From positions 1 to 6,758 of the forward strand of contig JAGOCN010000092.1 of assembly GCA_017998735.1 (NCBI GenBank): DNA of 6,758 nt, in the 5' to 3' direction. This document shows, in pieces, positions 1 to 6,263 of this stretch. The notes under the pieces are model-generated. The model searched no databases, was not told the DNA's origin, and saw nothing but the letters and a program-made list of their open reading frames with translations. The stretch is from Giesbergeria sp. GTDB lineage: Bacteria > Pseudomonadota > Gammaproteobacteria > Burkholderiales > Burkholderiaceae_C. The first letter of the stretch is position 1. Each line of letters begins with the position of its first letter. The position numbers were made by a program, and so were the translations under genes.

Positions 1-2
1 TC

Positions 3-182
3 GACGTGCTGCCCGATGCAAACCTGACACCGCAAAGCGAAGCCACGCTGGTGGTGCGCCGCGCCGACGGCAGCGAACAGCGCGTGACCACCACGCTGCG
101 CATCGACACGCCGATTGAGGTGGACTATTACCGCGCTGGCGGCATCCTGCCGTATGTGCTGGGCCAGTTGCTGGCGGATTGA
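3..182 (+). CDS. acnA: Aconitate hydratase A, C-terminal end (5' truncated by window edge)
   Basis: The last 59 codons and the TGA stop of a gene that enters from the left edge. The translation begins DVLPDANLTPQSEATLVVRR and contains RADGSEQ, RIDTPIEVDYYRAGGI and LPYVLGQLLAD. This matches the C-terminal swivel-domain end of the AcnA/IRP1-type monomeric aconitase, where E. coli AcnA has an RADGS segment and a terminal TELTYY...GILHYV segment. The enzyme interconverts citrate and isocitrate through cis-aconitate with a [4Fe-4S] cluster in the cytoplasmic TCA cycle. The cluster-ligating cysteines and active site lie upstream of the window, so intactness of the whole gene cannot be judged. It converges on the minus-strand operon, with 137 bases between the two stop codons. 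Its stop codon touches the A-run that forms the U-tract of the opposing terminator. AcnA rather than AcnB is favoured because AcnB ends differently. Confidence 0.93.
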   Translation, partial: DVLPDANLTPQSEATLVVRRADGSEQRVTTTLRIDTPIEVDYYRAGGILPYVLGQLLAD

Positions 183-215
183 AAAAAAACGGGCACCGGC
201 GCGCAGGGGCGCCCG
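182..215 (-). terminator. Intrinsic terminator of the ots/glycosyltransferase operon
   Basis: Read on the minus strand, bases 215-190 form a hairpin: CGGGCGCC pairs with GGTGCCCG with one internal mismatch (base 195 against 210) around a 10-base loop. Eight consecutive T residues follow (189-182). This is a classical Rho-independent terminator about 105 bases past the glycosyltransferase stop codon. On the plus strand the hairpin is preceded by A-rich sequence but not followed by a U-run, so it should act mainly on the minus-strand operon. The T-run includes the final A of the acnA stop codon, so the terminator is packed directly against the convergent gene. Confidence 0.8.
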
Positions 216-319
216 GGGTCGTTCAGGTTGGCGCTTGGGGTTCCTTGGTCAGCGCACCCTGGCGTTGACCCCACCCCCGGCCAGGCTGCATTCCAGCCGG
301 AAAAGGGGCAAACCGGCAG

Positions 320-1096
320 TCAGACCGGGTGCGCTGGAAGCGCAGCCACAGCAGTGCCAGGCGCCGGCACTGGCCCAGTCCCCGCCGGCGGTTCCGCCGT
401 CTCGGCACTGTCGGCACTGTCGGCATTTTGGGCAGGCCCTTGCCAGACCCTGCGAATCGCTCCGGCAAAACCCTTTTCGACCCGTGAATAGGGACGCCCG
501 CTCGTCATCACGCGCGGCAGTGCGCTCCATGCCACATCGGCGCCTTGCAGCACCAGGCGGTCAACCAGGGCCTGGTCCTCTCCGCAGGACAGGGCGTTGA
601 AGCCTCCTGCCTGCAGGTACTGCCAGGCTGAAACGCCAAGGTTGGCGCCATGCACATGCCGGTGCCCGTCCCGGTCGGTGTAGGTGGTTTCGAAATGGTG
701 GCGCGCGCGCTGTGCGTGCGCGCCATGAGCGGACCAGCTGCCGACCTCCACTGTTCCGCACACCACTTCGGTTTTCAGCGACAGCTGGTCCACCAGCCAG
801 CGCGGTGAAACCCAGGAATCTGCATCGGTGAAAGCGAGCCAGCGGGCGCCCTGCCGGAGCAGACAGTCGGCGCCAATGCCACGCGCCGTGCCCACGTTGC
901 GCGCTGTGGTGGCCAGTGACAGCACCGGCCACCGGGCGGCAATCGACGCCGTCGCGTCCTGGCAGCTGTCGAGCACCAGAACCACCACCACGGTCTCGCC
1001 CAGGAGGTCCGGGTGCCTCGCAGCAGCAAAAACACTCTCCAGGCACGCTGCAATCAGGTTTTCCTCGTCGTGGGCCGGGATGCAGACACCGATCAT
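320..1096 (-). CDS. Family 2 (GT-A fold) glycosyltransferase
   Basis: A 258-residue cytoplasmic protein with no signal peptide or membrane segment. It opens with the GT2 nucleotide-sugar-binding strand IGVCIPAHDEE (residues 2-12). VVVVLVLDSCQDAT (36-49) stands where many GT2 enzymes have a D-G-S-x-D-x-T loop. ARNVGTARGIGAD (65-77) and the metal-binding DxD-type motif FTDADSWVSP (89-98) follow. Then come HGANLGVSAWQYLQAGGF (149-166) and the acceptor-side CGEDQALVDRL (171-181), with ED as the likely catalytic pair. It should transfer a sugar from a nucleotide donor to an unknown acceptor. Donor and acceptor cannot be read from sequence. The start ATG overlaps the methyltransferase stop in an ATGA, and GAAGGA lies 8 bases upstream (1105-1110), so the start is well supported. 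The last ~40 residues after VWQG are Ala/Pro/Gly-rich and include an ADSADSAE stretch encoded by a 9-base tandem repeat. They are probably a non-catalytic tail. Last gene of the operon. Confidence 0.87.
   Translation of the reverse strand: MIGVCIPAHDEENLIAACLESVFAAARHPDLLGETVVVVLVLDSCQDATASIAARWPVLSLATTARNVGTARGIGADCLLRQGARWLAFTDADSWVSPRWLVDQLSLKTEVVCGTVEVGSWSAHGAHAQRARHHFETTYTDRDGHRHVHGANLGVSAWQYLQAGGFNALSCGEDQALVDRLVLQGADVAWSALPRVMTSGRPYSRVEKGFAGAIRRVWQGPAQNADSADSAETAEPPAGTGPVPAPGTAVAALPAHPV
402..425. repeat. 9-base tandem repeat in the glycosyltransferase tail
   Basis: The unit TCGGCACTG occurs twice in full and then as a partial third copy, TCGGCA (about 2.7 copies). It lies inside the glycosyltransferase coding sequence, in the segment coding for the C-terminal ADSADSAE stretch. 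The unit is a multiple of three, so a copy-number change would alter the length of the tail without a frameshift. Confidence 0.85.
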
Positions 1097-1689
1097 GGAA
1101 CATTTCCTTCAGAGGTTTTCTGCCAGACATCGAGCTGGAAGTCGGCTTCGGTGTGCGTGAGCAGCGCCTGCAGCTGCGGGTTCTCTCCCACATTGCGGTG
1201 CATTGCCTGCGTGGGCTGGAGGTGATCGTGCGCGCCGTGCAGCCAATGGCACATCACCAGGTGGCCTGCAGGGCTGAGCGACTCCAGGCAGCGGCGGTTG
1301 AAGTGCGCCAGGGCGGCGTCATCAAAATAGTAGGCCAGCTCCGAGACCACGATCAGGTCAAAGCCGGCCGCGGGCACATCGGGCCAGCGCGCGGGCAGGG
1401 GCAGCGCCTGCAGGTCAAGGCGGCTGCGCGCTTCGCCCTGGATGCGCTGGCCGCTCAGCTCGATGGCCGTGGCAGAGAAGTCGACCGCGCACAGGAAGTC
1501 GCAGCGTTCGAGCAGCTGCAGCGTGGTCGCGCCGTTGCCGCAGCCCGGTTCGAACCCATGCCGGTAACGTTCGCGTGGCAGCGCCGCCAGCAAAAGCGCC
1601 CGTTTGCGCCGCTCATACCAGTCCGATGCCACCCGCCAGGGATCAGGATCGGTCTGGTAGAGCTGCTCGAAATGTTGTACGCCGCTCAT
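1093..1689 (-). CDS. NodS-like SAM-dependent methyltransferase
   Basis: A 198-residue class I methyltransferase of the NodS type. The N-terminal DPDPWRVASDWYERRKRALL (residues 14-33) resembles the segment that precedes the SAM site in this family. Motif I is GFEPGCGNGATT (45-56), and the acidic end of strand 2 is in LCAVDFSATAIE (66-77). FDLIVVSELAYYF (110-122) is the family's strand-4 motif, and LSPAGHLVMCHW (138-149) is the post-motif strand. NodS of rhizobia N-methylates the free amine of a de-N-acetylated chitooligosaccharide. Here the substrate is unknown, although the gene next to it encodes a deacetylase that could produce such an amine. It overlaps the upstream PIG-L gene by ATGA (1686-1689) and the downstream glycosyltransferase by ATGA (1093-1096), so translational coupling is likely. 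A GAGG sits 10 bases before the start. Similarity to NodS is at subfamily level and does not imply nodulation, so I give no symbol. Confidence 0.87.
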   Translation of the reverse strand: MSGVQHFEQLYQTDPDPWRVASDWYERRKRALLLAALPRERYRHGFEPGCGNGATTLQLLERCDFLCAVDFSATAIELSGQRIQGEARSRLDLQALPLPARWPDVPAAGFDLIVVSELAYYFDDAALAHFNRRCLESLSPAGHLVMCHWLHGAHDHLQPTQAMHRNVGENPQLQALLTHTEADFQLDVWQKTSEGNVP

Positions 1690-2444
1690 ACAAAAACAAC
1701 CTCGAAGGGGCGCAGCAGGCGCGCGGTGGCCCAGGCAGGCAGGATGGCCTCCTTGCCGGTGGAAGGGTCGGGCAGCAGCTGGCTGTGAAAGCAGGCCAGG
1801 GCCTGCCTTTTCAAGGCCAGCTGCTCGGGTGCAAGGGCAAGGGCCGCAGCGCGGTGCCAGGGAACCTGCGGGTCTTCGGGCGTTGCCCAGTGCCAGGTCC
1901 AGATCGGAAGTTCAAGCAGCCTGCACCCGACCTGCCGTGCCACCTCGGCGCAGGCGTGCCCGGTGGCCTCGTGGTCGGGATGGCCGTCGTTGCGCCAGGG
2001 GCAAACCAGCGCGTCCGAGGGCTGTAGCAGTCCGCCCAGCGCCTGTGCCAGCTGCGCAGTGCAGTCTGCGACACCGCCGTCCGGCAGGCCCAGCCTGACC
2101 ACCTGCGCCGCCGGGGCCATCAGCGCCAGGGCTGCAGCGCTTTCCAGGGCCCGGGTGCGGGCAAGATGCTGCTGCGGCCACAGGGGCGAACCCAGGTGGC
2201 TGGCCTCTCCGTCGGTCACCGAAACGACCAGACAGGGGGTGTCGGTGTCCGCGCAGCAGCGCAGCAAAGCTGCCGTGGTCAGGATTTCATCGTCCGGGTG
2301 CGGCGCCACGATGACAACGCGGCTGCTGTGCCGCAGCAGATCGGCCGGCGCAACCACCGGCAGGGGTGTTTGCGAGAACCAGGCCTGCCACTGCGCTTCC
2401 GGCGTTCCCTGGCCCTGGATCAGCCGGGGTATCACAGCGTCCAT
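1686..2444 (-). CDS. PIG-L/LmbE family deacetylase
   Basis: A 252-residue protein with the hallmarks of the PIG-L/LmbE Zn-dependent amidohydrolases. After a ~40-residue N-terminal arm, strand 1 is RVVIVAPHPDDEILTTAALL (42-61), where His49 and Asp52 are the expected metal ligands and Asp51 the general base. VSVTDGEASH (75-84), LGLPDGGV (118-125) and CPWRNDGHPDHEATG (148-162) follow, with His155 the third metal ligand and His158 next to it. Known relatives remove N-acetyl from GlcNAc-phosphatidylinositol (PIG-L), GlcNAc-inositol (MshB) or GlcNAc-malate (BshB), so an N-acyl amino sugar is the most likely kind of substrate. The reading frame stays open far upstream of the chosen start, but that part lies inside the preceding gene in another frame. 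I chose the ATG at 2444 because AGAAGGA (2451-2457) is 6 bases from it, whereas it abuts the alternative ATG at 2450. The gene starts 13 bases inside the flavoprotein gene. Substrate unproven. Confidence 0.88.
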   Translation of the reverse strand: MDAVIPRLIQGQGTPEAQWQAWFSQTPLPVVAPADLLRHSSRVVIVAPHPDDEILTTAALLRCCADTDTPCLVVSVTDGEASHLGSPLWPQQHLARTRALESAAALALMAPAAQVVRLGLPDGGVADCTAQLAQALGGLLQPSDALVCPWRNDGHPDHEATGHACAEVARQVGCRLLELPIWTWHWATPEDPQVPWHRAAALALAPEQLALKRQALACFHSQLLPDPSTGKEAILPAWATARLLRPFEVVFV

Positions 2445-3496
2445 GGACATTCCTTCTGCATTTCGGCAAGGTGCGCGCCCAGCGCCGCCTGGTCGCGTTC
2501 CGCATGGCTCTGGCGCACAAAGACCGGCAGGTCCGCCACCAGCAGGGCCAGGCGCCGGTCCTTGCACAACGGCCCGGCACCGATGGCGCGGGGCACCCGG
2601 CGCAGCACCTCCTCGGCAGCCGCTTCCACGGCCAGCCGGGCGCGCTGCACTGCCAGCAGGCATGGCAGCGCCGGCGTGCGGTCTATTTGCGCGGCCGCGG
2701 CGCGCAGCAGGCTGGCGGCACTGCTGAGCGCCACATCGACAGCGCCCAGGTGGGCCTGGCGGTGCGGATCCTTGCTGTGCACAGCGGCATCGCGCAGGTA
2801 GCTGGCAATGCCGGCAGCAGCTCCATACCAGCACGCGGCAACGCCCGCACCGCCATGCACAAAACCCGGACGGCTCAGGTACTCGCCAGGCTCGCCGACG
2901 AGCACCCCCAGAGCGCCGTCAAAGCAGACATCGGCACTGGCACTGGACGCCATCCCGACCGCCTGCCATGTGCCGGCGTCGATGCGGATGCCAGGCTGGT
3001 GCATGGAAACCGCGACCAGACAGCGCTGGCCATCGGCAAGCCAGCCGCTGACAAGCGCGTGGTCGATGGCCTGGGCGCCCGAGCACCACGGCTTGCGGCC
3101 CGAGAGCACCACCGGGGTTCCCGACCTGCCCGCTGCGCCTGACGGCTGGGGGGTTGCCTCGACACGCTCGCCGGGAGGCTCGGCACACCACACCGCCCAG
3201 CGCGCGCCCTCCGGTGCAGGCATGGGCATTTGCAGCTCGGCCAGGATGGCCAGCGCATCAGTATGGCCCTCGTAGAGTTTGGCCAGGCCCAGGCTGCTCG
3301 ATCCCACTGCCGCCAGCCCCCTCCAGCGCTCCAGGGTGCGGCCGCTGCCCGGCAGGGGAATCTGGTCGGCACCATGCTGGACGAGCACCGCCAGCTGCTC
3401 TGCCGGGTTTTCACCCGAAAAGCCATGCAGCAGCCCGGTCAGTGCCGGTTCGCCTGCTGCGGGGGTTGTGTTGCTCTTGCTGTCTTGCTGGACCAT
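2432..3496 (-). CDS. Acyl-CoA-dehydrogenase-fold flavoprotein, divergent
   Basis: A 354-residue protein, somewhat shorter than the ~380 residues usual for acyl-CoA dehydrogenases. Family features seen in order: an alpha-helical N-terminal part with LAAVGSSSLGLAKLYEGH (61-78); a middle beta-domain with WAVWCAEPPGERV (100-112) and VVLSGRKPWCSGAQAIDHAL (129-148); the segment RPGFVHGGAGVAACWYGAAA (209-228); and a C-terminal helical bundle ending in LPVFVRQSHAERDQAALG (323-340). The YEGT-type motif that carries the catalytic Glu in medium-chain acyl-CoA dehydrogenase is not present near the C-terminus. The protein may therefore be an ACAD-fold flavin oxygenase or a divergent dehydrogenase. Start ATG 3496 is preceded by AAAGG at 8 bases. 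An in-frame ATG at 3541 lacks a good site. It stands 65 bases after otsA and overlaps the PIG-L gene by 13 bases. Fold is fairly certain; reaction unknown. Confidence 0.8.
   Translation of the reverse strand: MVQQDSKSNTTPAAGEPALTGLLHGFSGENPAEQLAVLVQHGADQIPLPGSGRTLERWRGLAAVGSSSLGLAKLYEGHTDALAILAELQMPMPAPEGARWAVWCAEPPGERVEATPQPSGAAGRSGTPVVLSGRKPWCSGAQAIDHALVSGWLADGQRCLVAVSMHQPGIRIDAGTWQAVGMASSASADVCFDGALGVLVGEPGEYLSRPGFVHGGAGVAACWYGAAAGIASYLRDAAVHSKDPHRQAHLGAVDVALSSAASLLRAAAAQIDRTPALPCLLAVQRARLAVEAAAEEVLRRVPRAIGAGPLCKDRRLALLVADLPVFVRQSHAERDQAALGAHLAEMQKECPWTL
2451..2457 (-). promoter_or_regulatory. Ribosome binding site deciding the PIG-L start
   Basis: AGAAGGA on the minus strand, 6 bases before the ATG at 2444 and directly adjacent to the in-frame ATG at 2450. 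Normal spacing favours 2444. The site lies within the coding sequence of the upstream flavoprotein gene, as expected for tightly coupled operon genes. Confidence 0.7.
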
Positions 3497-3561
3497 GGTT
3501 TTTGCCTTTGCGCTGCAGGGGTGTAGTTCGTCTCGGTGCATGCCGACATTCCGCGGCCGGA

Positions 3562-4950
3562 TCAGCCGGGCAACCTGGCTGTTTCCTCCAGTGCCGCAAG
3601 GAAGGCGGTGCGCCACCAGTGCACATCCTGTTCGCGAATGCGCTGCAGCAGCTTGTGGTGGCGCGCGCGGCGCTCGCCCAAAGGCATCTGCAGAGCCTGC
3701 GCAATCGCTTCGGCCGTCCCCTGGATGTCGTAGGGGTTGACCAGCAGGGCCTCTTTGAGCTGCTCTGCCGCACCGGCAAAACGCGACAGCACCAGCACGC
3801 CAGGGTCGGCTGGATCCTGCGCTGCCACGTATTCCTTTGCCACCAGGTTCATGCCGTCGCGCAGCGGCGTCACCAGGCCCACCGCCGCTGCGCGGCACAG
3901 TCCCGGGATGTGCTTGCGCGCCACCATCTTGTAGATGTAATGCACAGGCATCCAGTCGAGTTCGCCATGGTCGCCGTTGATGGCGCCGGAGAGGGATTCG
4001 AGTTCACTTCGGATGTCCGCATAGGGGTCCACGCTTTCGCGTGTTGGCGAACTGATCTGCAACAGGGTGGTATTGCCCCGGCTTTCAGGGTGGCTGTCGA
4101 GCAACGCGCGAAAAGCGCGCATGCGCTGCGGCAGCCCTTTGGAGTAATCGAGCCGGTCGATGCCCAGCACCAGGCGCTGCTGCGCATGGGCGCGCCGCAT
4201 GCTTTCGTACGTTTCACGCGATTCGCGCGCCTGCGCAAGAGCGGCAAATTCGTCCACATCGATGCCGATGGGAAAGGCACTGCAGCGCACATTGCGCTCA
4301 TACGCCCGGTACGTGCCGCTGCCCAGCGACCGGCCCTGCGCCTCGTTGAGCACATAACTTTCAAAATGCTGGACGTCCTGCGGTGTCTGTACACCGACCA
4401 GGTCGTAGGCAAAAAGCGAGCGAAACAGCCATTCGTGCTGTGGAACGGCGGCCAGCATGGCCTGTGGAGGCAGGGGGATGTGAAGAAAAAAGCCGATGCG
4501 CTGGCGGCAGCCCAGGGCGCGCAGCTGCGTTGCCAGCGGTATCAGGTGGTAGTCGTGCACCCAGATGGTGTCGTCCGGCCTGAGCAGCGGCAGCAGGGCG
4601 TGCGCAAATGCCTGGTTCACGCGCAGATAGCCTTCAAAAAACGCGTGGTCGAAATGGGCCAGATCCAGCCGGCTGTGGAACACTGGCCAGAGCACTTCGT
4701 TGCTGTAGCCGGCGTAGTAGCTGTCGTGGTCGTCGCGGCACAGGTCAAGGGTGGCAATGGTGACGCTGTCGGCCTGCGTGGTCTGCACGGCGCCTTCGCC
4801 CGTGGCGCCGTTTTCGGCCACCGTGCCGCTCCAGCCAAACCACAGCCCGCCCGTCTGCTGCAGCACCTGCCCCAGGGCCACGGCAAGCCCGCCAGCAGCT
4901 GGCTTGCCCGGGTCGGCCACGCGGTTGGAAACGATGACCAGGCGGCTCAT
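3562..4950 (-). CDS. otsA: Alpha,alpha-trehalose-phosphate synthase (UDP-forming)
   Basis: A 462-residue GT20 (GT-B fold) enzyme that joins UDP-glucose and glucose-6-phosphate to trehalose-6-phosphate in the cytoplasm. Near full E. coli OtsA length. N-terminus [12 protein letters not shown] (Arg10 contacts phosphate), then GGLAVAL (20-26) and GGLWFGWSG (34-42). [16 protein letters not shown] (79-94) and [14 protein letters not shown] (127-140, with Asp133) follow. The acceptor-domain segment is [11 protein letters not shown] (152-162), and the donor-binding site is [16 protein letters not shown] (262-277, with Arg266 and Lys271). [18 protein letters not shown] (361-378) carries Asp365 and Glu373, which hold UDP-glucose. 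All key residues are present, so it should be active. The start at 4950 has AAGG 7 bases upstream and overlaps the otsB stop in an ATGA. A 21-codon upstream extension of the frame lies inside otsB and is not supported. Confidence 0.97.
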   Translation of the reverse strand: MSRLVIVSNRVADPGKPAAGGLAVALGQVLQQTGGLWFGWSGTVAENGATGEGAVQTTQADSVTIATLDLCRDDHDSYYAGYSNEVLWPVFHSRLDLAHFDHAFFEGYLRVNQAFAHALLPLLRPDDTIWVHDYHLIPLATQLRALGCRQRIGFFLHIPLPPQAMLAAVPQHEWLFRSLFAYDLVGVQTPQDVQHFESYVLNEAQGRSLGSGTYRAYERNVRCSAFPIGIDVDEFAALAQARESRETYESMRRAHAQQRLVLGIDRLDYSKGLPQRMRAFRALLDSHPESRGNTTLLQISSPTRESVDPYADIRSELESLSGAINGDHGELDWMPVHYIYKMVARKHIPGLCRAAAVGLVTPLRDGMNLVAKEYVAAQDPADPGVLVLSRFAGAAEQLKEALLVNPYDIQGTAEAIAQALQMPLGERRARHHKLLQRIREQDVHWWRTAFLAALEETARLPG

Positions 4951-5705
4951 TGGGCGGCCTTGCTGCCTGCCCGGCTGGCCAGGCCATCCCGTGCCGCCAC
5001 CAGCCATGCGCACACTGCCTGTGCACTGGCCAGGCGATGGCGGGCGAGCGTGGGGCCGGGCCCCACCTTGATGGCAATGCCGCCGTGCGACTGCACGGTG
5101 CCAAAGCCGCTTTCATCGGTTGCATCGTCCCCCACAAACAACGGCACGCGGCCGCAAAAAGGAGGCTCGCGCAGAAAGGCCGCAATGGCATGGCCCTTGT
5201 TCACATGCGCCGGCACGGCTTCGACAACCAGTTTGCCCTGCAGCAGTTCAAATTGCGGATGGCCTTCCAGCGCCCCCATGAGGGTCTTGCGGCACAGCGT
5301 TTCAAGCTCGGGCGCCCTGCGGTAATGCAATGCCGCACCGGCCTGTTTGCGCTCCACCAGCAAAGCGGGGTGTTGGCCGGCAAGGCGGTTGCACGCCTGC
5401 AGCACAAAGCCGCTGTCGGGCCATGGCTGTTGCTCCAGCAGACGGCCACTGGCAGCGCGGCGCTGCAGGCCGTGTTCGCCCGCCAGGGGCAGGCGCAGTG
5501 GCGCAAGCAACTGGTCAAGCACACCGGTCTGGCGGCCAGACACGATGGCCAGCGCGCCGTCCAGCAGCTCTTGCAGGTCGGCCAGCAGAGTTACCAGCAC
5601 AGCCGGCACCTGGACAGCATTCGGGGTCTCGGCAAAAGGCACCAGCGTGCCGTCGAAGTCGAGAAAAAGGGCTGTCCTGGAGGTGATGGCAGGAATGACT
5701 GGCAT
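4947..5705 (-). CDS. otsB: Trehalose-6-phosphate phosphatase
   Basis: A 252-residue HAD-superfamily phosphatase that removes the phosphate from the OtsA product to give trehalose. The four HAD motifs are visible: I, LFLDFDGTLVPF (13-24, nucleophile Asp16 and acid/base Asp18); II, AIVSGRQ (53-59); III, Lys170 in HVNKGHA; IV, FVGDDATDESGFG (190-202, metal-binding Asp193, Asp194 and Asp197). The cap-domain segment ERKQAGAALHYRRAP (118-132), typical of T6P phosphatases, is present, and length is normal for the family. First gene of the operon, coupled to otsA by ATGA (4947-4950). No clear Shine-Dalgarno sequence precedes the ATG at 5705, and no convincing -10/-35 pair was found in the 558-base upstream gap, although promoter(s) for the operon must lie there. 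Trehalose operons are commonly induced by osmotic or desiccation stress, but no specific site is visible here. Confidence 0.96.
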   Translation of the reverse strand: MPVIPAITSRTALFLDFDGTLVPFAETPNAVQVPAVLVTLLADLQELLDGALAIVSGRQTGVLDQLLAPLRLPLAGEHGLQRRAASGRLLEQQPWPDSGFVLQACNRLAGQHPALLVERKQAGAALHYRRAPELETLCRKTLMGALEGHPQFELLQGKLVVEAVPAHVNKGHAIAAFLREPPFCGRVPLFVGDDATDESGFGTVQSHGGIAIKVGPGPTLARHRLASAQAVCAWLVAARDGLASRAGSKAAQ

Positions 5706-5960
5706 GGGCTGCGCAAAGATAGCTGCGCTGCGCTGTGCCAGCCGTCAGCCAAGACCGCGAAGCGACACCAGATTTGTCGCAGCATGCAGTGCCTTTTTTA
5801 CGCCTTCACAGGGAAGGGCAGCATGCGCCAGCGAACCACTGTGGCGTGTTGCACCAGCCTTGGCACAAAGGCGGGCTGAACCCCCGGTCAAAGCGGTTTC
5901 GGGCTGACTGGACGGCAGCGCACCGGAAGAATGCTGCTTTTGCTGCAGGTTTGCATTTTT

Positions 5961-6020
5961 GGAAAAAAGTGCCTCCAGCGCAGGCACAGCCTGCGCAAGC
6001 AGCTCTTCTTTCAATAGCAA
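5961..6020 (-). repeat. Interspersed palindromic repeat resembling a Comamonadaceae intergenic family
   Basis: On the minus strand this reads AGAGCTGCTTGCGCAGGCTG followed by TGCCTGCGCTGGAGGCAC and then TTTTTTCC. The perfect palindrome GCGCAGGC-ACA-GCCTGCGC (plus strand 5978-5996) is its core. From memory, Comamonadaceae genomes carry many intergenic copies of a sequence of the form AGCTGCTTGCGC, short spacer, GCGCTGGAGGCC, T-run, often beside an AT-rich ATTGAT-like stretch. The AT-rich flank is also present here (about 6008-6036). The match is by recall, not by alignment. Confidence 0.5.
5963..5987 (-). terminator. Terminator-like hairpin, minus strand
   Basis: Read on the minus strand, GTGCCT (5987-5982) and AGGCAC (5974-5969) pair around a 7-base loop and are followed by six T residues (5968-5963). 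An alternative, longer stem (5996-5989 with 5985-5978, 8 perfect pairs) competes for the same bases. The position suits termination of transcripts coming from suhB, about 277 bases past its stop codon. It would separate suhB from the ots operon. It coincides with the repeat described at 5961-6020. Confidence 0.5.
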
Positions 6021-6263
6021 AATTCAATTTTTTGCATTGCAGGACTGCATTCCGGTCAAGGCAAAAATGCTCTGACGCAGGACGGCAGCGCAATGGGGTA
6101 GGTGCTTTTTTCTGCCAGCAGGGTAGTGTGGCGCTACGCTATCCGCCCGGACTGCCTCCTTTTTGGCCCCTGTTGCTCAGGCAGTATTTTTCACGCCTTC
6201 ATCCCCAAAGACGCAAGCCCTTACAGGAAATGCGTCCGAGCTGTATTGCACGCCCTCTGTGTG

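Larger units (their letters stand above)
5910..6092. repeat. 13-base direct repeat pair
   Basis: GGACGGCAGCGCA occurs at 5910-5922 and again at 6080-6092, 170 bases apart in the same orientation. Each copy is followed within about 20 bases by a TGCTTTT-type stretch, so the copies could be remnants of a longer duplicated unit. They flank the hairpin repeat at 5961-6020. Confidence 0.45.
5706..6263. other. 558-base gene-free region between suhB and otsB
   Basis: No open frame here looks like a gene. It is clearly more AT-rich in places than its neighbours, with several runs of T or A. It holds the repeat/terminator-like hairpin at 5961-6020, a 13-base direct repeat (5910-5922 and 6080-6092) and a 7-base inverted repeat (6151-6157 with 6179-6185) followed by ATTTTT on the plus strand. 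The short sequence ACGCCTTCA occurs after a T-run at 5800-5808 and, nearly the same, at about 6193-6201. The promoter(s) of the ots operon should be in the left part, but no well-spaced sigma-70 site stands out. Confidence 0.6.

Noticed and set aside
115..600. A plus-strand open frame covering the acnA end, the terminator and the glycosyltransferase tail.
   Set aside because: It crosses a real stop codon of acnA in another frame and the operon terminator. The composition is Arg/Pro-rich with no family likeness.
1093..1689. The NodS likeness as a sign of a nodulation locus.
   Set aside because: No nodA, nodB or nodC homologue, nod box or symbiosis gene is visible, and NodS-like methyltransferases are widespread in non-symbionts.
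2445..2834. A longer PIG-L protein with a ~130-residue N-terminal extension.
   Set aside because: The extension is wholly within the flavoprotein gene in another frame, has shadow-like Arg/Pro/Ala-rich composition, and a good ribosome binding site sits before the ATG at 2444.
3497..3898. A longer flavoprotein starting inside otsA.
   Set aside because: The extra part overlaps the conserved C-terminal coding region of otsA and has no family similarity. The ATG at 3496 has a suitable AAAGG site.
3154..5325. A plus-strand open frame of about 720 codons running antisense to otsA and parts of its neighbours.
   Set aside because: It lies opposite strongly recognisable otsA/otsB and flavoprotein coding sequence. 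Its translation has no recognisable family and is the usual by-product of high-GC codon bias.
5706..5760. A possible sigma-54 promoter (TGGCAC on the minus strand upstream of otsB).
   Set aside because: There is no GC/TTGC element at the required spacing. The -35-like TTGGCT and -10-like CTATCT nearby are 24 bases apart, too far for sigma-70.
5745..6020. A 91-codon minus-strand frame from a TTG start between suhB and otsB.
   Set aside because: It runs straight through the palindromic repeat, has no Shine-Dalgarno sequence, a rare start codon and no recognisable family. Its first residues are simply a translation of the repeat.
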